Assembly (NCBI RefSeq): GCF_963678635.1
Contig: NW_026971049.1
Coordinates: 1 to 60,000, forward strand
Source: Symsagittifera roscoffensis
Lineage: Eukaryota > Xenacoelomorpha > Acoela > Convolutidae
Reading direction: 5' to 3'
Length of the DNA: 60,000 nt
Part shown: positions 46,537-57,190 of the stretch, piece by piece
How the letters are laid out: each line of letters starts with the position of its first letter
How positions within the stretch are numbered: the stretch's first letter is position 1
Program-made: the position numbers and the translations under genes
The notes under the pieces: model-generated
What the model saw: only the letters and a program-made list of their open reading frames with translations
Databases searched by the model: none
What the model was told of the DNA's origin: nothing

Positions 46537-46790
46537 TTGCATCTTGTCAAAAACATTACAATACATTTTGAATTTTGTACGAAAAAAGTGAATTACTTTT
46601 CACATAATTCATCGCATCTTGTCAAAAAACTTAAGCATTTGTCGCGGTTTTGTCGAAAAACGGGAAACAATTTTTGCATTTTGTCAAAAAAAATTGAACC
46701 ACTATTCGCATTTTTTTGATAAAAAAAAACAATTTTCGCATGCTGTCAGAAAAATTGAAACACTTTAAACATTTTTTTGCAGCTTTTTGA
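46537..46790 (+). repeat. Degenerate short tandem repeat
   Basis: Variants of GCATCTTGTCAAAAA followed by A-rich sequence recur at about 46,538, 46,613, 46,676 and 46,738, with irregular spacing of 60-75 bp. The repeat is AT-rich; the short frame running through it is not considered a gene. Confidence 0.55.
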
Positions 46791-47468
46791 AGGAAGTATC
46801 ACATCTTGCTTACATATAAGCAGACATTTGTTAATAACTGTGTAACTCTTTTTAAAAGTTTTCGTAATTTCGTAAGCATTTGAGAGGAAACAAAAAAATT
46901 TTCAAAAGTTTTAAATTTTTTCGTCGAAAAATTGACCTTATCACGATTTACAAATTCATAATCATCAAAAAAACAGTCAATTACTTTTAACAAATCATGT
47001 TCATTTTTGCGTTTTGTATTTTACGAATTGTTCCCAGAAATGCTCAACCAAAATAATGACATTTTAGTTTTTGCGTAACAGTCTTTTCTTTGCAATACTT
47101 GGCATTTTTTCAGTTGATGAAATAACATCCGAAAAAAATCTGTAATCTTATATATAAAAAATCTGTTATGTGAAAGGAAGTTTACCCAGTTGTGGAAAAA
47201 AATTTGATCGAAAACTGAACCAGTCAGAAGTATGTGGAGCTTACAGTTTTCCAAAAAATAGTAAAAATTGTGAGTAGAGACACAAAAATTATGGGTCGTT
47301 ATATAATTTCGTAAAAAATATTTGAAACGGAGATAAAAAACAATTTTTTAAAATAATCTGAATAAAAGCTGAAAATAGCTTGACTCATGGCAGCAAGCAT
47401 CTGGAACAAGGTTTTTTGATAGCATTGTGGATTTATGTAGGAACAATAACACCTACAAAACTCCATAA
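46791..47468. other. No recognisable gene
   Basis: AT-rich sequence with only short, low-complexity frames on either strand. I see nothing specific. Confidence 0.5.
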
Positions 47469-49017
47469 TTGGAAATTGAGACAGAATATTCATTCATAGT
47501 TTTGTTTTTTATGGTTAATTGAATGACTCATATTGTTTACTTCACTTTTCATTTAACCTCAAAATCATTTCTCTCAATTTCCCTCGTCTGATCAGTTGGT
47601 TGTCAAAAATGTACTCGATAAAAGACACTAGTCACAATTACTTTGAATTCTTAAAAAAATCTAACAAGAATTGGGAGATTTGTTTGGTCCCAAAATCATA
47701 CAAGTGGAAAATTTATTTTAAACCCTGCTATCAACTATTCAAGAAAAATGAGTTGGGAAGCTCGGAAAAAAGACAGCAAGTCTTTTTTTGGTGAACAAGA
47801 AATAGAAGCAATCTCGGCCATTAGAAACACTGTTATTCACGTTGCTGAAAACTTTTGGCTCGGTCCAATATTAGAACTCATATCTGACAAGGAGTCAAAT
47901 TTGGATCAGGAGCTTGCCAACTGCAAAAATTTGTACGACATGGCAACCTAAATTAGAAGAGAAGTTTGTGTGACTATAAAGAACTACAAGGTTAACGAAC
48001 CTCCCTACATCCAGACTCGACTCTTCACTGCAAAAGAGAGTGAACCAAGGAAACAGATTGCCTATGTCTACTATACTTTGAACAAATTCAAAGAACTGTC
48101 TGAATTTTTTGGAGACTTTCTGTTTGTTGAGAACTGCAATGTACAATAAAAATTTTTCGTTTATTTTTTTTGTTTTGTTAATCAAACATTTTCCATGAAA
48201 ATCAATTTTGATTTAGTATTCGTGTTGAAAAGTATGAGTTGAATTATTGGTTTTTCAAGGAAATTAACCTGAAAGATTCAGAAAGACTTTTTCAAACATT
48301 AATTTACGCTAAGTGTTATAAAATGACAAGACTACCAAACTTAAAGAAAATGGACGTAGACTCACAAATCTTCCATTTCTAGTGGACTCTGCATAATGGT
48401 AGGAAAAAAACTTGCATTGGATACCGATCCGATACCTAAAAGTTAGAACTTATTGAGTTTCTTAGAAATGGAAATCAATGGAGAAAAAACGAGTCTTTGC
48501 AAACACAAAGAGAAGAATATGATAAATTGCTCGCTATAATTCTCTCATTACTAGGTAATGGAGAGTCATTCAAGAAATCTGGTATCATTATTGACGAATG
48601 CACTGTAGAAAATAAACGTACAGAAATTGAATGAAATTCTAAGAATTTTTGCTCTTATTAAGCAAGAGTTTTTTCTCAAATACAAAAAGAGTAATTGTTT
48701 TTCTGTGAACCAATATTGTTTTGGACCCTGATATAAATTTGAAAGAAATGCACCAAAACGTTCCTTTTGGAGGTCTAATTGGGTACGGAAGTTCATGTTT
48801 GGATTACTTTTTTGCAAACTCCAAAATCTTTAGACTACATGCAATTCTACATGACTCTGCTGGATCTGTGAAATCTACCAGAAAAAAAGGTCCCGGGTAT
48901 TGTAATGTTGCGCTTAGTCTCCCCAGTTCATGCTTTCTTGTTCACGTGACTAGATTGTTTTTTCGTTCAGATGTTAAAACATTTGCTTCATCAGCATATG
49001 CATTGTTCGATTGCTAA
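47469..49017 (+). pseudogene. Unidentified Polinton cargo gene, copy 1
   Basis: Successive frames form one broken gene. MYSIKDTSHNYFEFLKKS starts at 47,609. FFGEQEIEAISAIRNTV and WLGPILELISDKESN follow, then (after a TAA at about 47,949) RREVCVTIKNYKVNEPPYIQ, RLFTAKESEP and FKELSEFFGDFLFVENCNVQ to about 48,145. After a gap, further frames give WFFKEINLKDSERLFQTL, FHF-stop-WTLHNGRKK and EEYDKLLAIILSLLG, and finally (48,721-49,017) FGGLIGYGSSCLDYFFANS and RLHAILHDSAGSVK. The whole could be a protein of more than 400 residues. I do not recognise it; the last block feels like a conserved Polinton protein, but I cannot support a name. Confidence 0.6.
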
Positions 49018-49164
49018 TCATTTTAACCGAAAAAACTCCAGAGAAAATAGTTAACAGAATGAGCTGATTGTTTTGGATATTGGATAAGATGAAAATAATA
49101 TAGTAAAAAAGTCAGTCAGGAAGTTATATGGATGAAAAAACTTAGCTGTAGGATATTCTCTATT

Positions 49165-50555
49165 TGGAAAATTGAGACAAAATATCCATTTATAGTTTTG
49201 TTTTCTTATGGTTAATTGATTGATTCATATTGTTTACAACCCTTTTCATTTAACCTCAAAATCATTTCTCTCATTTTCCCTCGTCTGATCAGATTTTTGT
49301 CAAAAATGTACTCAATAAAAGACACTATCCCAATTACTTTGAATTCTTAGAAAAATTCTAACAAGAATTGGGAGATTTGTTTGGTCCCAAAATCAAACAA
49401 GTGGAAAATTTATTTTAAACCCTGCTTTCAACTATTCAAGAAAAATGAGTTGGGAAGCTCGAAAAAAGACAGCAAGTCTTTCTTGGTGAACAAGAAATAG
49501 AAGCAATCACGGCAATTAAAAACACTGTTATTCACGATGCTGAAAACTTTTGACTCGGTCCAATATTGGAATTCATATCTGACAAGGAGTCAACTGTGGA
49601 TCAGGAGTTCGCCAACTGCAAAAAATTGTATGACATGGCAACTTACATTAGAAGAGAATTTTGTGTCACTATCAAGAAGTACAAGGTTAACAAACCTTCC
49701 TACATCCAGATTCGACTCTTCACTGCAAAAGAGAGTGAACCAATGAAATAACTTGCCTATGTCTACTTTATTTTCAACAAAGTCAAAGAACTGTCTGAAT
49801 TTTTGGGAGACTTGATGTTTGTTGAGAACTGCAATGTACAAAAATTTTTATTGTTTATTTTGTTTTGGTACCTATTTTTTTTCCCTGCAAATCATTTTTT
49901 TATTTAGCATTCGTGTTGAAAAGTATGAGTTGAGTTTTTAGTTTTTCAAGGAAATTAACCTGAAAATTTCTGAATATTTTGGGACTTTTTCAAAATTGGA
50001 TTAGATTAAGTGTTATTAAATCACAAAATATCAAATTTATAGAAATTGGACATAGACTCACGAATCTCCCATTTCGAGTGGACTCTGCATAATGGTAGAA
50101 GAAAAACTTTCATAGGATACCAAAAAATTACAAATTAATGAATGTCTTACAAATGGAAATCACTGGAAACTTAATGAGTCTTTGAGAAGAATATGATAAA
50201 TTGCTTGCTATTTTTCTCCCATTACTAGGTTTGTTATGGTGCATTTCTTTAAAGTTTATGTCCGGGTCCAAAACAAAACTGGTTCAAAGAAATACATTTT
50301 TTCTTTTTTATTTGAGAAAAAAATTTTGCTTTATCATCCCAAAAATTCTTAGAATTTCCTTCAATTTCTGTACGTTTATTTTCTACAGTGCATTCGTCAA
50401 AAATGATACCAGATTTTTTGAATGTCTCTCCATAACCTAGTAATGAGAAAAGTATAGCGAGCAATTTATCATATTCTTCTCTTTGTATTTGCAAAGACTC
50501 ATTATTTTTCCATTGATTTCCATTTCTAAGAAATTCTTTAAGTTTTTGGTTTCAA
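49165..50555 (+). pseudogene. Cargo gene, rearranged second copy with inverted end
   Basis: From 49,165 the sequence repeats 47,469 onward at an offset of about 1,697 bp (MYSIKD ATG at 49,306). The block of 61-69 codons at 49,537-49,751 is the counterpart of the ISDKESN segment. The direct copy stops at about 50,229 (ATTACTAGGT). From there to about 50,555 the sequence is the reverse complement of 48,440-48,765, so the end of the gene lies on the minus strand (50,249-50,494, EEYDKLLAILFSLLGYGE and SGIIFDECTVENKRTEIEGN). In several places this copy lacks stops found in copy 1, so neither is simply derived from the other as it now stands. Confidence 0.7.
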
Positions 50556-50989
50556 AGGTTATGAATTTGGATGACTACGCTTGCCTAAATATTTAGTATG
50601 TGATGTTCAAAGATGAAGAATCTAATTAGAAAATGATCGGAGGTGTAGCAGCTACCTAATTCGTCATTCAAAAACTCTTCACTGTGCAGAAAGAAAAACA
50701 TTTGCACACGGAACATTGACTCGATGATTTATTAACAAAACAACCTTATTGTACTACCTTTTTTAAACTTCAATCAAATGTTATTGTCAATTTTTTTTTT
50801 GGACGTACATGTAATATATCTTTTTCAATTTTTCTGTGCCGACTTTTTGTTATACTTTTGATGCTAGTATATGCAATGGTTCGAATAGTGTTATCCACGT
50901 TATGTGAAGATACGACAGTTTGGGTAGATATCTTATCAAGTACAGTCGGTTATTTTCTAACTTCTCCAGAGCTATGAATAAAATAATAA

Positions 50990-51690
50990 CTACCAAAGAT
51001 TGAATTTTTAAATCCTTAGATGGTGCAAGTGGAGCTGGAAAGTCTCATCTTTTTTTGATTGGTTGAAACTTGGTTTTTTTTTCCGAAAAAAGTTCGACAA
51101 AATTTTTTTCTTTGATCAACATTATCGACATCTTTGTAGTCAAATGCAAAGAAAACACTTCAACTTTATCCAGGGAGCAGAATTGACTGAGTCGAAAAAT
51201 TTCCCAATAACGGAAATAAGTATCTGCTTTTATTTGATGATTGTTGTGGAAACATTTCAGATTCCAATTTTTTTTTAAAAAAATTGCCAGTGCTGGGAGA
51301 CGCAGAGGTCTCCCTAAAGCAAATGGGGAAGAGAGTAGAGTTGCTAAATACACACAAAGTCTTTTTCAAGTCACCGAGGAATGTTTTACAAATCAATACC
51401 TCAAGTCAACAACAGGTCTAGGACCTCAATTGAAAGAGTGGTATCAAGATGCAACATCCGTTCATTACTTTTTTTTATTTAACCCCAAAAACAGTTTATT
51501 CATTTACTCTAATATGTTTTGCTCTAATAGTGGCTCAAGTCCAACAAAAAAGTTTTTTTATTGCGGCTGGAATAGAGACCAAGTTTTTGGACAATGCGTA
51601 CATAATACGTCTCTATTCTCTCAATATATCAAAATTTTTCACAAAGATTTCGAAAACAATTCTTTCTCAATTGTCCAAAATTTTTCATTC
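50990..51690 (+). pseudogene. Polinton packaging ATPase (FtsK/HerA A32-like)
   Basis: Walker A reads GASGAGKSHL at 51,022-51,051. In another frame FDQHYRHLCSQMQR and FNFIQGAEL follow, and Walker B reads LLLFDDCC at 51,224-51,247. In a third frame the sensor and C-terminal parts are IASAGRRRGL, then LGPQLKEWYQDATSVHY and CSNSGSSPTKKFFY. Order and spacing match the virion genome-packaging ATPase of Polintons, which pumps DNA into capsids. At least three frameshifts and a TGA just after Walker A make it non-functional; the catalytic residues themselves survive. Confidence 0.88.
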
Positions 51691-51896
51691 AGTTTCTGAG
51701 CGAGTATGGGGTAAAAGTAATAAGAGGAGAGCTTGGAGACGTTCTGAAAAAGGACGTAGTAAAATATCGAAATGAACATTCAGAGTTGACATCAAAAAAA
51801 ACTCCTCTACACAAAAGAAGAATTGGTTTAAGTTCAACTAAAGGGATAGACTTGGTATCTATGATCAACTTTTTTGTCATTAACCGATTGACATAA
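51675..51896 (+). pseudogene. Short frame directly after the ATPase, possibly its C-terminal part
   Basis: An ATG-less open frame reads KFFIQFLSEYGVKVIRGELG, then LKKDVVKYRNEHSELTSKKT and HKRRIGLSSTKGIDLVSMIN, and stops at 51,894-51,896 after NRLT. It has no interruption over at least 65 codons, in contrast to its surroundings. It is basic and helical. It could be a small separate Polinton protein or an exon whose start has been lost. It starts within the last part of the ATPase frame. Confidence 0.55.
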
Positions 51897-52389
51897 TGTG
51901 GAACAAGTTTTTTTATTTCCGTACTCAGGTCACCAATCACAAAGTACATTTCCAAGAAAAAAAAATGGGACAAACTCAAGAAAAAGAGGAGATTGGAACA
52001 ACATCAGATTAGATAATCGAGACACGAAAGAATCTATTGTAGCATTTGTGTGAGCAGTAAAGCGAATAAATGCCGTTTTTACAGTTGTTTACTACACTAT
52101 TGTGGAACCAAGTCAACTTCCACCTAAACTTGTTATCAACAAAAATGCAAAAACAAAAGAAAGGGGAACATGATTCCCTCTCAAATGCTGAAAAAGTAAG
52201 ACAGAACAGGTTGTATTTTAGGGGTAGACCTGAGTACAAATCTAATCATTTTTGTGTAAATCGAGTGTTTTATCAAAAAAGAAAGTGGAACAATTCTTAC
52301 AAACCAAGACATCGCCTATATAATTTACTTAACCAATCAAATATTTCCAAAGAGTTCAACCTTTAAATTTATCAATGAAATCTGGTGTT

Positions 52390-53050
52390 TGGTTTTGTTT
52401 TTTGTAGACAAGCTAGCTAGTCTTAATAATGTAGGCAAGTTTCTATTAACAGATAATTATTAGAGGTTTCTCAAAGTTCAAACAACGAAAACAAAGTATG
52501 CCAAAATCGCTTTAATCAAGCTTTGAAAAAAAAGTCTCGAAAATGCACTCCCAAAAAACTTTGGGTTGATTAAGGAACAGAATATGGGATAAATTTTTTT
52601 TAAAATTTGCAAGGAGAAAGACATTAAAGTTTACTCAACAATGAGTGAAACAAAAGCTGCATTTGCAGAGAGATCAATTCAGTCTTTAAAACATATAATA
52701 TTTCGTTACATTGAAGTTCATGGTGAACAATTTGTTTCCAAATGCCAGCAACTTGTTTCTATATTGGCTTAACGTGAAAATCGACTAACTGGAAAATCTC
52801 CAAGAGATGTGAAAAAAAGTGAATTTTTATCAATTTTGTATAACAAACTGATCATGAAATATTTTGAAATAAAAATCAAATTTGAGACAGAGTGAGAATT
52901 TCGAAAACAGTTTTCCGTTCCGAAAACGAAACAAGCCACAGTTTGCAGAAATTTTTTTTGAAATTTTGGCAGTATTTTCAAAACAACCTCGTACACACAT
53001 CATCAAGGAAAATTTTATGAAAAAGGGCTGAGAAAACACATTTTTCACAA
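52390..53050 (+). pseudogene. Polinton integrase (retroviral-type DDE)
   Basis: Frames in order: LLTDNY-stop-RFLKVQTTKTKYAK (first catalytic Asp); a segment around 52,565 where GAT TAA GGAACAGAATAT preserves the second Asp but turns the next codon into a stop; KEKDIKVYSTMSETKAAFAE then RSIQSLKHIIFRYIE (catalytic Glu); and ENRLTGKSPRDVKKSEFLSI then LYNK. The tail ends GKFYEKGLRK. This pattern belongs to the integrases of Maverick/Polinton elements, which join the linear DNA to the host chromosome. At least five stops or frameshifts are present. Confidence 0.88.
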
Positions 53051-54029
53051 ACTAAATTGAGTGTCAATCGAAATAGTCATTTTTCAAACGAAAAAGTCTC
53101 CATCAATCGAAATAGTCTCCAAAATTTTTCTTTGGAGACTTTTGATAAAGTCCAGTGTTTGCAAACAATTATTGCATTTTACACGGAAGAAGTGTTCACA
53201 GTACTTTCCTAGATTAAGGCAGTTTAAGGCCGATTAAGGTAGTTTGAATTTGAGACGGACCGTTAGCTTTATTTGGATGTGCGTAATACCCAAATCAATT
53301 GAAAGCTTCATTTATTCAGAGTATGACTTTTTAATGCTTTTAAAAAAGAAAAAACAGAACTTTAAGCAAAATCAGAGGATGACTCAGATGAGGAACCACA
53401 AACTTACTGAACTTATGTAAGCAATTACTACATTCTCTATTCTCCTTTTTTAAAATTAATTTTTTTGAAGAATTTCCTGAAGTGTTCGACATGTTTCTGT
53501 TCACTGATCGAGTAAATTCCTTGGAATCAGGGATAATTTTTTCATTTTACGGCAGGTTTGCTATTGATTGAACAATTGTATCTAGCAAAAACCAAATATT
53601 CGCATAGCTGTTGAAATGAATACAAATTTAGCTGTTGCGCGATCTTTTGATAAAAACCCTTTCAACAATTAAAATATTCATTTGATAGAGTTTAGTCGGG
53701 GTGGAAGATTATTTCATTAGATAAAACTTTTCCTTGTATTTCTATCTTTCAATAAGAAAGCTAAAAGCAAGCGAAAAGCTTGAGAATGATTGCTGTTTTA
53801 TTGAAAACCCCAGACATTTCTTCAACGTAGACTGTAAAACAGTGTTCGATGACCTTTGCCCTTTATATAAGACTTGTGTATGGGGCTTTGTTGACCATAA
53901 ATAATCATAATTTTATCCTAATCATTTTTTAATCATTTTTTAATCATTTAATCATTTTTTATCCTAAAGTGCACTATCAAACCATCAATTTCTTTGTTTT
54001 TAGATGTATATCAATTAATAGTTGAAAGG
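53051..54029. other. No recognisable gene; short AATCATTTTTT repeat
   Basis: No frame here resembles a known Polinton gene. A brief acidic stretch (SEDDSDEEPQTY near 53,375) may be a remnant. At about 53,920-53,965 AATCATTTTTT-type units repeat four times. Confidence 0.5.
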
Positions 54030-54392
54030 ATGGATTATTTTTCACTTTTGCAAATTATCAAAAGCAATCCAGAGCTCAGGTTCAAGTACATGGGATCTTA
54101 ATACTCTGATAAAATACCGCAAAGAACAAAAAATTCTTTCGTAATTATCAGCTTAACCCCAAGCAATTTTAAAAGAGAACACTGGACAAGGATTGCTAGA
54201 ATGGATAAAACTTACTACTTTGCTGATTATTTGGATAGAAAGAGATCGACTTATTACTTTCCAGCAAAAACTATTGACGAATGGTTCCTCGAAAGCTACA
54301 AAAAACTGCTAATTTGTGTGAATTTTACGCTATTTATCCAATATTTTTTAAAATTCTCTCAGAAGAGCATTCAAGATCTGCTGAATTTATAA
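54030..54392 (+). pseudogene. Polinton adenain-like cysteine protease
   Basis: From the ATG at 54,030 one frame runs 120 codons with a single stop (TAA at 54,099-54,101). It has SDKIPQRTKNSFVIISLTP, then EHW (His codon 54,180), YYFADYL (Asp codon 54,225) and LLICVNFTLFIQYF (Cys codon 54,315). The H-D-C order and spacing fit the adenovirus-type (C5-like) maturation proteases found in Polintons; the residue after the catalytic Cys, usually Gly, is Val here. Length is somewhat short. It would process capsid proteins. The in-frame stop suggests it is dead. Confidence 0.78.
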
Positions 54393-55400
54393 TTTTGATG
54401 ATGTTTTGAATTTTATAAGTAATTTTTTGTAGAATGCAGTTGTAAGTGTAAAATTTCGTAAAAAGTAATTTTTTGAATTCGTTATTTTTTTTCTACAAAA
54501 AGCATCTTAGCAACTAACCATTTGGTGAAATACACGAAAAATGATGATAGAAAATGGATGATGTAGTCACCCATTTATAAGAATTAACGACAAGAGAGAT
54601 AAATTTACGAAAATTGTAACAAATTTCTCGTAAATTTTATAAGTTTCTTAAAATTTTACTCTGAGAAAGATAGAAAAAATGACATGTACAAAAAATTCAG
54701 CACAAAAAAATTTATGTTTCTATATTTTTCTTAGTGTAAACCTTTACCAGGGCAAAGCAATTGACAAATTTGGATGATAATTGTTAGAAGTTACAGAAAC
54801 TTTATGCAATTTTAATTTTTAAATTAACAAAGTCAAAGTGATTTAAAAAAACTGAAAATAATCGTAGCAAGAAGTTCGACAGAACTAAAATTTTGTTGAT
54901 TCAAGAAAGAGAAATTTATAAAAATCTCTGATTGTTCAAAACCTTAAAAATTTTGCATATTTATATCTTAGTACCAATGAAAAGTTCCAGCTATTTTGAA
55001 TGAATAAATTTCAGTTTTTATGAAAATGTGAAGTTTAATCTTTCAAGAACGCAACTCACATTTCTTTAACTCAGTAGGGAAATGCTAATATACGTATGTC
55101 ATATAGTCGTGGGATATTTATGCGAGAAAAGTAAGCATAAGTCAAAGAAGTAATAAGTATAATGGAGCTGTCATCTTTTCTCCAGAAAACCTGGGGAATA
55201 AAAATAGGTCGGTTCTAAAAGTAATCAAGCGTAAGAAGCTGTCAAACTTCCCCTGATATCCCGTGGAGCTGAAAAAAATATTTCTCAAATAAACTCCCTC
55301 TTGTCAATTTTCCCCACATAACCTAGAGGAAAGTGAATAGGATGAAATCTGTATTTAAAAGACGATACTTTAGTTTATCATTGCATACTCTAAAACGAAA
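54393..55400. other. AT-rich stretch, no gene seen
   Basis: Only very short frames; nothing resembling a Polinton gene or an RNA gene was found. Confidence 0.5.
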
Positions 55401-55784
55401 ATTCTTTTTTTTTGCTGAAACTTACTATCCCTATTTTTTTCTCGACTTTTCAGAGTAAAAATGTTTTTTCAAGATAAAAATAGAGTTGCTAATAAAAATT
55501 TTAAAAATGCCAAAACAATTTTTGGAAAATTACCATCAGAAACTTACCCCATCCAAAAAAAGTTTTCGTTTTCAATTTTTTAAGATAAAAATGCTTCATT
55601 GATAAAAGTTTTTTTCGAAAGCAAAAACTAAAAAAACTTTCAAAAACTTTTCTGAAACTTACCCTTGAAAGTTAACATGCTAAGTTTTTATTAAAAAAAG
55701 CCTTGCCGTATCTCAAATCGTAGGATTTAGCTATGTAATGCAAGTATCGGTAAAGTCGAAACACAAAAAATTCAGATGCCAAAA
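55400..55784 (-). repeat. Subterminal repeats next to the right Polinton end
   Basis: Variants of CTGAAACTTACTATCC or CAGAAACTTACCCC, each followed by A/T-rich sequence with TTTTAAGATAAAAAT, recur at about 55,419, 55,541 and 55,650, and again within the terminal repeat at 55,938. The spacing is irregular, about 110-150 bp. Confidence 0.6.
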
Positions 55785-56205
55785 AGTTTTTGAAAACTAC
55801 CATCTTACCATCTCAAACCTCTACTGTTAATACATGGCAAAACTTATCTTAATAAACTGAAGTTCTATTGCTCTTATACAGAGAAATCGACACACTATTC
55901 TAAAAGATGGAAAGATCGGGCGCCGAGAAAATTTTCTGAAACTCACTATCCTACTATCACACTGAAGCCTTACTATTCCCTATCTTAATACATTAAGGAA
56001 CCTATGTGCTCTACTAATACACAGGAAATCTATTCCCTATCTTAATACATAGCTTGGTGACCGGATGCTCTATCTTAAAACATGGAGGTCACTACCCACA
56101 CCCCTACTCACACTTCTTTAAAGAGTCTTTATGTTCAATTGGGCATAGTTTTTTTGCTGAACAAGTTCATTCCGTTCGCCAAAACTTGGGTAAATAAAAA
56201 ACATA
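55785..56205 (-). repeat. Right terminal inverted repeat of the Polinton
   Basis: It is the inverse of 35,060-35,430. It is longer because an internal block containing TATTAAGATAGGGAATAG is expanded (about 55,970-56,045). The innermost match, CCATCTTACCATCTCAAACC, is at 55,800-55,820. The portion beyond 56,114 matches the left end only weakly (GTTCAA...TTTTTTTGCTGAACAA). Confidence 0.8.
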
Positions 56206-56360
56206 AGAGTTTGTTTTATTTTCGAAAGGCGAACAATCTTTCTGCGAACACGATCTGTATCAGTGAAAACAAGACTGTGAATGATAATTTGGATATCATA
56301 TCAATCAAGATTAAATCTTAAATATGGATCCAATAAGAGAGCAATTTTTAAACTATTCAG
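56206..56360 (-). repeat. Dispersed repeat D, copy D4 (right half)
   Basis: It aligns with 59,740-59,900: TTCGAAAG-CG, GATCTGTATCAGT, TGACAATTT or TGATAATTT, and ATCAAG followed by A-rich sequence. It continues D in the same orientation where D2 breaks off at 35,056, indicating one copy split by the Polinton. Confidence 0.6.
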
Positions 56361-57190
56361 AATTTTCTAGAACAATTTGAACTCGCACATGATTGATCAT
56401 TCCATTGAGAAACTAGTATACCATTTTTTTCTGTTCAAATCTCTAGGCTTCATGACTGCCGTTTGTTAGGTTCAAAAGATTCTAAAACCGATTGTTCTAG
56501 ACTTTACTGCGATACTGCTGTCACATTCGTCAATCAGGTTGACTTTCGGATTATCTACTTGTACCCTCAATGGCATGACTTTTTTTCATTTCTCCAGGTA
56601 TACCACTTCCAGATCCGTTTCGTTCAAATCTCTAAGCTTCAAGACTGCCGTTCGTTAGGTGAAATTGTTTTTGACCATCCTGATGGTCTTTTTCGTTGCT
56701 GTTTTAAACATGTTGCTCTTCTTGTGCGTACGTTCCCACTAGTTTCCTAATGGAATGATCAATCACGTGTGATTTCAAGAATGTTCTAGAAAATTCTGAA
56801 CGCTCAAAAATATTCTTATGAGCATATTTTCCTAGTTTTTTTGCATGTGTCCTTTTTTATTAATTCAACTTCAATTACTACAATTTATTAAACGTCTTTT
56901 CTTGTTTTAGGCACTTTTTGTAATTGATTTCTAGACAATTAATCTACAAACACTATCCAGCTCAAAATCTAAAAGAAGCAATTAGTTTTTGCATTTTGTT
57001 GGTCTGAACTGATAGGCTTTATTCGACTGGATTGATTAAGGAAACTCAGTAGGGCTCTATGATCAGTAATCACAATCAAATGTCTACCAAATAGGTAGTA
57101 ACAAAAATTATCTGTTGACCAAATGATGTCAAGTAACTCTCAATTATTAGAAGGTTAAGTTTTGTTCTTAAGTAACATTTTAATCGGTTT

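Larger units (their letters stand above)
35060..56205 (+). mobile_element. Maverick/Polinton DNA transposon, decayed, with internal satellite
   Basis: Long imperfect terminal inverted repeats bound about 21 kb. Inside lie three hallmark Polinton genes on the + strand: A32-like packaging ATPase (51.0-51.7 kb), retroviral-type DDE integrase (52.4-53.05 kb) and adenain-like cysteine protease (54.03-54.39 kb). Total length fits the family (roughly 15-25 kb). About 8.6 kb is a tandem satellite. No DNA polymerase B or major capsid gene was found, so the copy is probably dead. The insertion interrupts repeat D. A 6-bp target duplication could not be confirmed because the outermost bases are diverged. 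Boundaries are good to a few tens of bases. Confidence 0.85.

Noticed and set aside
48721-49017. Idea that the GGLIGYG and LHAILHDS block is the Polinton major capsid or penton protein
   Set aside because: I could not tie it to jelly-roll motifs or to a capsid family from the sequence alone; left as unidentified.
53911-53966. AATCATTTTTT repeat as a possible regulatory or attachment site
   Set aside because: It is a short AT-rich slippage repeat with no supporting context.
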